From Saprospiraceae bacterium (GTDB taxonomy: Bacteria > Bacteroidota > Bacteroidia > Chitinophagales > Saprospiraceae), in NCBI GenBank assembly GCA_020627535.1, contig JAHDGU010000014.1:40445-104444 (forward strand): a DNA stretch of 64,000 nt, read 5' to 3'. Of the stretch, positions 60,487 to 64,000 are shown in pieces. Below the pieces are notes generated by a model. That model was not told the origin of the DNA, made no database searches, and was given only the letters and a program-made list of their open reading frames with translations. The position numbers were made by a program, and so were the translations under genes. Within the stretch, counting starts at the first letter, position 1. The number at the start of each line of letters is the position of its first letter.

Positions 60487-61317
60487 ATGGGAGCAATATC
60501 TGCCAAAGACGTGAAAAGACTCCGTGATACCACAGGTGTGGGTATGATGGATTGTAAAAAAGCATTGACAGAAGCTGGAGGAGATTTTGACAAAGCGATA
60601 GAAATCCTCCGTAAGAAAGGTGAAAAACTTTCTGCAAAGAGAGCAGATCGCGAAGCTAATGAAGGATGCATCCTAGCAGTAGTGAGTGAAGATGGTAAGA
60701 AAGGTGTCATCGTGAAATTGACCAGTGAGACAGACTTCGTCTCCAAGAATGAAGAGTTTGTGGCCAATACGCGTGAGATCGCTGAGGTTGCCCTCAATCA
60801 TTTCCCGGCTGACCTTGATGGCCTGCTAGCTGCACCACTCGGAGCAGGAACAGTGCAAGATAAGGTCACAGAGGTCGTAGCGGCATTTCAAGAGAAAATC
60901 GAGCTACAAGACTACCACAGACTAGAAGCTGACGGTGTAGCAGCCTATATCCACATGGGTAACAAGGCTGGTGTACTCGTAGGTCTCAATCAAGGATCAA
61001 GTGATGCGGTAGCAGCGGGTAAAGATGTTGCCATGCAAGTTGCAGCGATGAAGCCCATCGCTCTCAATAAAGATCAAGTAGATCAAGCGACGATCGACAA
61101 GGAGCTAGAGATCGGTAGAGAGATTGCGATCAAAGAAGGCAAGCCAGAGCAGATTGTAGATAAGATTGCTCAGGGCAAGTTGCAGAAGTTCTTCAAGGAG
61201 AATACACTTCTTAGCCAGATCTTCGTCAAAGACAGCAGCAAAAATGTCCAAGGATATCTTGATAGCGTGAGCAGCGGTCTTACTGTGACAGACTTTAAGC
61301 ATGTCTATCTCGGATAG
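60487..61317 (+). CDS. tsf: elongation factor Ts
   Basis: 276 residues. KDVKRLRDTTGVGMMDCKKALTEAGGDFDKAIEILRKKG (UBA domain and the TGVGMMDCK signature), then TSETDFVSKNEEF. Guanine-nucleotide exchange factor for EF-Tu. 44 bp after rpsB; a strong terminator follows, ending the operon. Confidence 0.97.
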   Translation: MGAISAKDVKRLRDTTGVGMMDCKKALTEAGGDFDKAIEILRKKGEKLSAKRADREANEGCILAVVSEDGKKGVIVKLTSETDFVSKNEEFVANTREIAEVALNHFPADLDGLLAAPLGAGTVQDKVTEVVAAFQEKIELQDYHRLEADGVAAYIHMGNKAGVLVGLNQGSSDAVAAGKDVAMQVAAMKPIALNKDQVDQATIDKELEIGREIAIKEGKPEQIVDKIAQGKLQKFFKENTLLSQIFVKDSSKNVQGYLDSVSSGLTVTDFKHVYLG

Positions 61318-61333
61318 GCAAAAATGATAAAAC

Positions 61334-61367
61334 AAAAAGCGGATCAATTTTGATTCGCTTTTTTTTT
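61334..61367 (+). terminator. terminator of the rplM-tsf operon
   Basis: AAAAAGCGGATCAA pairs with TTGATTCGCTTTTT (one G-T wobble) and runs into TTTTTTTTT. It lies 16 bp after the tsf stop and 37 bp before repeat element C. Confidence 0.92.
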
Positions 61368-61404
61368 GGCCATAGGGAAATATTAATATTTGAACCATGT
61401 CACT

Positions 61405-61708
61405 AACCCAATTCGTGCATTTGGCTTCGATGGATAGTGCATTTGTGCGAAGGAATCAGGTGATTGTGGGACGAGGCATAGCAGGCTATGGCGAGGAGGA
61501 CAAGCGACTGAGTGTAAAGCAGAAATGCGCTAGGCGCGAATACCCGATCAAGTCTAAATTCATATAGAAATATCCCAGTTTGAATGTGATTTTAATGAGT
61601 CAAGAACTTAGAAACGCATATGCATCTCGAGCTTCATTTTTGATTGAATATCATGAGCTCAGCACGGACAATATTGTCCATAAAAATGCCAAATACACGA
61701 AATGGGTT
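61405..61708 (+). repeat. TIR element copy C (304 bp), overlapping the pyrH start
   Basis: Termini AACCCAATTCGTGCAT (61405) and ATACACGAAATGGGTT (to 61708) match copies A and B. It aligns with the minus-strand reading of copy A across its length: GGCTTCGATGGATAGTG after the terminus, GACGAGGCAT, GGCGAGGAGGA and AAGCAGAAAT are shared. It contains a 45-codon frame (MDSAFVRRNQ start, GEEDK core) from 61430, an internal hairpin (TAGC-AG-GCTA) and a perfect 14-bp palindrome GGACAATATTGTCC (about 61665). Its right terminus contains the pyrH ATG. Confidence 0.75.
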
Positions 61709-62412
61709 TAAAGTATAGGAGAATCCTTCTCAAGCTCAGTGGAGAGTCACTGATGGGGCCACAAGGCTTTGGTATTGACTCGCTGAAGTTGCAGCACTAC
61801 GCCATTGAGATCGAGTCGCTTGTGAAACTCGGTGCACAAGTCGCAGTTGTTATCGGTGGAGGGAATATCTATCGAGGTCTGCAGGCTGTCGAGTCAGGAA
61901 TCGAGCGAGTCCAAGGCGACTACATGGGCATGCTCGCTACGATCATCAATGGGATTGCCCTACAAGGTGCCCTAGAGAAGTGCGGTGTTTATACCAGACT
62001 CATCTCTGCTATCGAGATGAAAGAAGTGGCTGAGCCATATATCCGACGTCGAGCGATCAGACATCTAGAGAAAGGCAGAGTCGTCATCTTCTCTGGAGGT
62101 ACAGGGAGCCCATACTTCACCACGGATACGACTGCAGCTCTGCGAGCCAATGAGATTGATGCGGACATCCTGATGAAGGGTACTCGAGTCGATGGAATCT
62201 ACACAGCAGACCCAGAGAAGGATACCACTGCAACCAAGTATGACAAGCTCAGCTTTGCCAATGTCATCAAACAAGACATCAATGTGATGGACATGACAGC
62301 CTTTACTCTCTGTCGAGAAAATGACGTGCCCATCATCGTCTTTGACATCAATACCGTGGGCAATCTTGTCGGCATCGTGCAAGGTGAGGAGATCGGGACT
62401 CTCGTATCTTGA
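61702..62412 (+). CDS. pyrH: UMP kinase
   Basis: 236 residues. [53 protein letters not shown], and [17 protein letters not shown] are PyrH signatures; it phosphorylates UMP to UDP. The start ATG and the extra residues MGL before the conserved [12 protein letters not shown] are encoded by the terminal repeat of element C. It is followed by a 73-bp gap containing a hairpin and then a secreted-protein gene. Confidence 0.96.
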   Translation: MGLKYRRILLKLSGESLMGPQGFGIDSLKLQHYAIEIESLVKLGAQVAVVIGGGNIYRGLQAVESGIERVQGDYMGMLATIINGIALQGALEKCGVYTRLISAIEMKEVAEPYIRRRAIRHLEKGRVVIFSGGTGSPYFTTDTTAALRANEIDADILMKGTRVDGIYTADPEKDTTATKYDKLSFANVIKQDINVMDMTAFTLCRENDVPIIVFDINTVGNLVGIVQGEEIGTLVS

Positions 62413-62441
62413 CAAGAAATTAAGACATCAACTTGAAACCC

Positions 62442-62470
62442 GCGATGGTGTTCTGTCGTTCTTCCATCGC
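62442..62470 (+). other. intercistronic hairpin after pyrH
   Basis: Perfect 7-bp inverted repeat GCGATGG / CCATCGC with a 15-nt loop, in the 73-bp gap between pyrH and the next gene. No T-run, so an mRNA processing or stability role is more likely than termination. Confidence 0.35.
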
Positions 62471-62485
62471 AAAGCAATAGGAATC

Positions 62486-63118
62486 ATGAAGTATATCAGC
62501 ACACTCGCTCTATCGGTAATGACGTTTTTCACCGTGCTCACAGCGCAAGTGGAAGAGACGCTTGTGCGTCAGTGTTTTGACGGGTACAAAGAGGCTGTCA
62601 TGGAAGGTCGCTCAGAGGACGCAGTCGCTTATCTAGATCAGAACTCCATCGAGTACTTCAATGATCTACTAGGATTGAGCCAGAGCGCAGACAAGGCTAC
62701 CGTCCAGAGTCTACCACTGATGGATAAGATGATGGTCATCGCCATCAGACAAAATGCACCCAAGGATCTCATCCTCAATGGTGACGCAACCCAAATCCTC
62801 AACTACGCGATCGAAGAAGGCCTCATCGGAAAGAACACAGTCGCCAATAATAGCATCGGAGCTGTGAAGCTCGATGGACGTCATGCAAGCGGTCAGCTCG
62901 TGATGGGTAGTACCCCTCTCGAGATGTACTTTGACTTCAATCAAGAAGGAAGAGACTGGAAACTGGATATCACCTCCATCTTCCCAGCGACTGCCAGCAC
63001 CCTAGAATCATTGCAAAAACTCAGTGGACTAGAGGAGGATGAGTATCTCTTCAATCTGCTCGAGACGCTGACGAAGTCGAGACCTACAGATAAGGTGTGG
63101 GATCCAGTGTTGCAGTAG
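62486..63118 (+). CDS. hypothetical secreted protein
   Basis: 210 residues, not recognised. Signal peptide MKYISTLALSVMTFFTVLTAQ; mature part helical then beta (FDGYKEAVMEGRSEDAVAYLDQNSIEYFNDLLGLSQ), with a last half resembling SnoaL/DUF-type export proteins only in outline. ATG 62486 is chosen because the signal peptide begins there. It may be read through from pyrH. Confidence 0.65.
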   Translation: MKYISTLALSVMTFFTVLTAQVEETLVRQCFDGYKEAVMEGRSEDAVAYLDQNSIEYFNDLLGLSQSADKATVQSLPLMDKMMVIAIRQNAPKDLILNGDATQILNYAIEEGLIGKNTVANNSIGAVKLDGRHASGQLVMGSTPLEMYFDFNQEGRDWKLDITSIFPATASTLESLQKLSGLEEDEYLFNLLETLTKSRPTDKVWDPVLQ

Positions 63119-63150
63119 CGGAAGATTCTGGGCGCCGTACCGGTTCACGG

Positions 63151-63827
63151 CTCAGGGAACCCACCCAAACGCTCCCTTGAAATGGAGGGCTTACATGATG
63201 GTGCTTGCTGGGCGCGTCCCCGCGCCAGCTTTGTAGAGTAGATTTCCTCTAGAGCTGAGCTTTGCTTTGAGGGACTCGGCGCGAGACGCGCACGAAAAGC
63301 AGACTAAAGAATCGATCTACGGTCCTCGTCTCAGGGAACCCTCCTAAACCCTCCCTTGAAATGGAGGGCTTGCATGATGGTGCTTGCTGCGCGCATCCCC
63401 GCGACAGCTTTGTAGAGTATGTATCCTCCAGAGTTGAGCTGTGCGTTGAGGAACTCGGTTCGAGACGGTCCTCGATTCACAGTTCTCGTCTCAGGGAACC
63501 CACCCAAACCCTCCCTTGATATGGAGGGCTTACATGATGGTGCTTGCTGGGCGCGTCCCCGCGCCAGCTTTGTAGAGTAGATTTCCTCTAGAGCTGAGCT
63601 TTGCTTTGAGGGACTCGGCGCGAGACGCGCACGAAAAGCAGACTAAAGAATCGATCTACGGTCCTCGTCTCAGGGAACCCTCCTAAACCCTCCCTTGAAA
63701 TGGAGGGCTTGCATGATGGTGCTTGCTGTGCGCGTCCCCGCGCCAGCTTTGTAGAGTAGATTTCCTCCAGAGCTGAGCTTTGCTTTGAGGGACTCGGCGC
63801 GAGACGCGCACGAGAAGCAGACTAAAG
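63151..63827. repeat. four-unit tandem array of a GC-rich hairpin repeat
   Basis: Units start at 63151, 63330, 63490 and 63669 with CTCAGGGAACCC, spaced 179, 160 and 179 bp. Units 1 and 3 are almost identical, as are large parts of 2 and 4, indicating that a two-unit block of about 339 bp was duplicated recently. Each unit has a CCCTCC/GGAGGG hairpin, a GGCGCG-tccc-CGCGCC hairpin in the best copies, and a GCGCG-aga-CGCGC hairpin. No coding frame is convincing. It fills the space between the secreted-protein gene and the minus-strand T9SS gene at the right edge. Confidence 0.85.
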
Positions 63828-63923
63828 GAGCGGTCCACGGTTCACGGTCCTCGGTCTTCGGACATTAGTCCCTAGTTCACATACCCCAAGCTGATGCCTA
63901 TCAACTCTCAACTCCCAACTTCC

Positions 63924-63998
63924 CTAGTACCTCAACAACTTCTCCCCACCAATCACTTGCCCCTCGTACATGAAACTACCGATATAGTAGCCAGAGGG
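63924..63998 (-). CDS. C-terminus of a T9SS-secreted protein (5' end outside window)
   Basis: Reading inward from the right edge on the minus strand gives 24 residues ending SGYYIGSFMYEGQVIGGEKLLRY and a TAG stop at 63924-63926. SGxYIGxF and the basic GEKLLRY ending match T9SS type A sorting domains. The rest of the gene lies beyond the window. Confidence 0.7.
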   Translation of the reverse strand, partial: PSGYYIGSFMYEGQVIGGEKLLRY

Positions 63999-64000
63999 AA

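Noticed and set aside
63151..63827. CRISPR array
   Set aside because: Units are 160-179 bp, nearly identical throughout, with no short repeat plus unique spacers and no cas genes.

Overview
The window reads as chromosomal DNA of a Bacteroidota bacterium, most likely of the Saprospiria type. Support comes from type IX secretion (T9SS) C-terminal sorting domains on several secreted proteins, a large protein opening with the ARHIVGGEVYYECLG-type block typical of that group, a DUF2911 protein, lipoproteins with short LVSC/LLSC-type lipoboxes, weak Shine-Dalgarno signals, and perfect TAnnTTTG boxes (the Bacteroidota -7 element) before dnaB, rplM, thrS and a tRNA gene. No rRNA, prophage or CRISPR array is seen. 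The genus cannot be named from sequence alone.

Layout. 0-10.5 kb: outer-membrane propeller/Omp85 protein (cut by the left edge), CBM9-like protein, esterase lipoprotein, DUF2911 protein, prfA, an ECF sigma factor with a small anti-sigma-like partner, and the helicase plus phosphoesterase of the ligase-associated DNA repair set. 10.6-15.2 kb: accessory stretch with a higBA toxin-antitoxin pair, an unrecognised third gene, an HGSNAT/NagX-like membrane acyltransferase and two NTF2-fold proteins. 15.2-21.3 kb: flippase, Wzz-like chain-length protein and O-antigen ligase, then OsmC and a ferredoxin-NADP reductase. 21.4-33.3 kb: T9SS proteins, clpB, haloperoxidase-like lipoprotein, Rieske oxygenase, tRNA-Phe. 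33.6-42.3 kb: PLP decarboxylase, glycosyltransferase, truC-like gene, nucleoid-associated protein, thrS, LysE exporter. 42.3-50.1 kb: CHAT-TPR lipoprotein, glycosyltransferase and alkane monooxygenase in one operon, a divergent 2Fe-2S reductase, and an ABC-2 exporter. 50.9-64 kb: a cluster of phased DnaA boxes before dnaB, then mostly plus-strand housekeeping genes (aconitase, rplM-rpsI-rpsB-tsf, pyrH), ending in structured tandem repeats and the tail of a T9SS gene.

The most unusual material is not in proteins. (1) A 14-bp word, TTTTGGCGAAAGCC, occurs seven times exactly and at least six more times with one change; it can fold as a GGC/GCC stem with a GNRA-type loop, and it lies in different reading frames and both orientations, so it looks like a DNA-level dispersed signal. 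(2) Three copies of a short element with 16-18 bp inverted termini (AACCCAATTCGTGCATTA-like) are present; two of about 305 bp are homologous throughout, each ends at the start of the next gene, and one supplies the pyrH ATG inside its terminal repeat. (3) Five same-orientation DnaA-box-like 9-mers spaced 22, 11, 11 and 21 bp lie upstream of dnaB, where gene orientation switches from mostly minus (39.6-50 kb, with two plus-strand exceptions) to mostly plus: a candidate chromosomal origin. (4) A GC-rich, hairpin-forming repeat occurs as a four-unit array near 63.5 kb and as a diverged copy near 58.4 kb.
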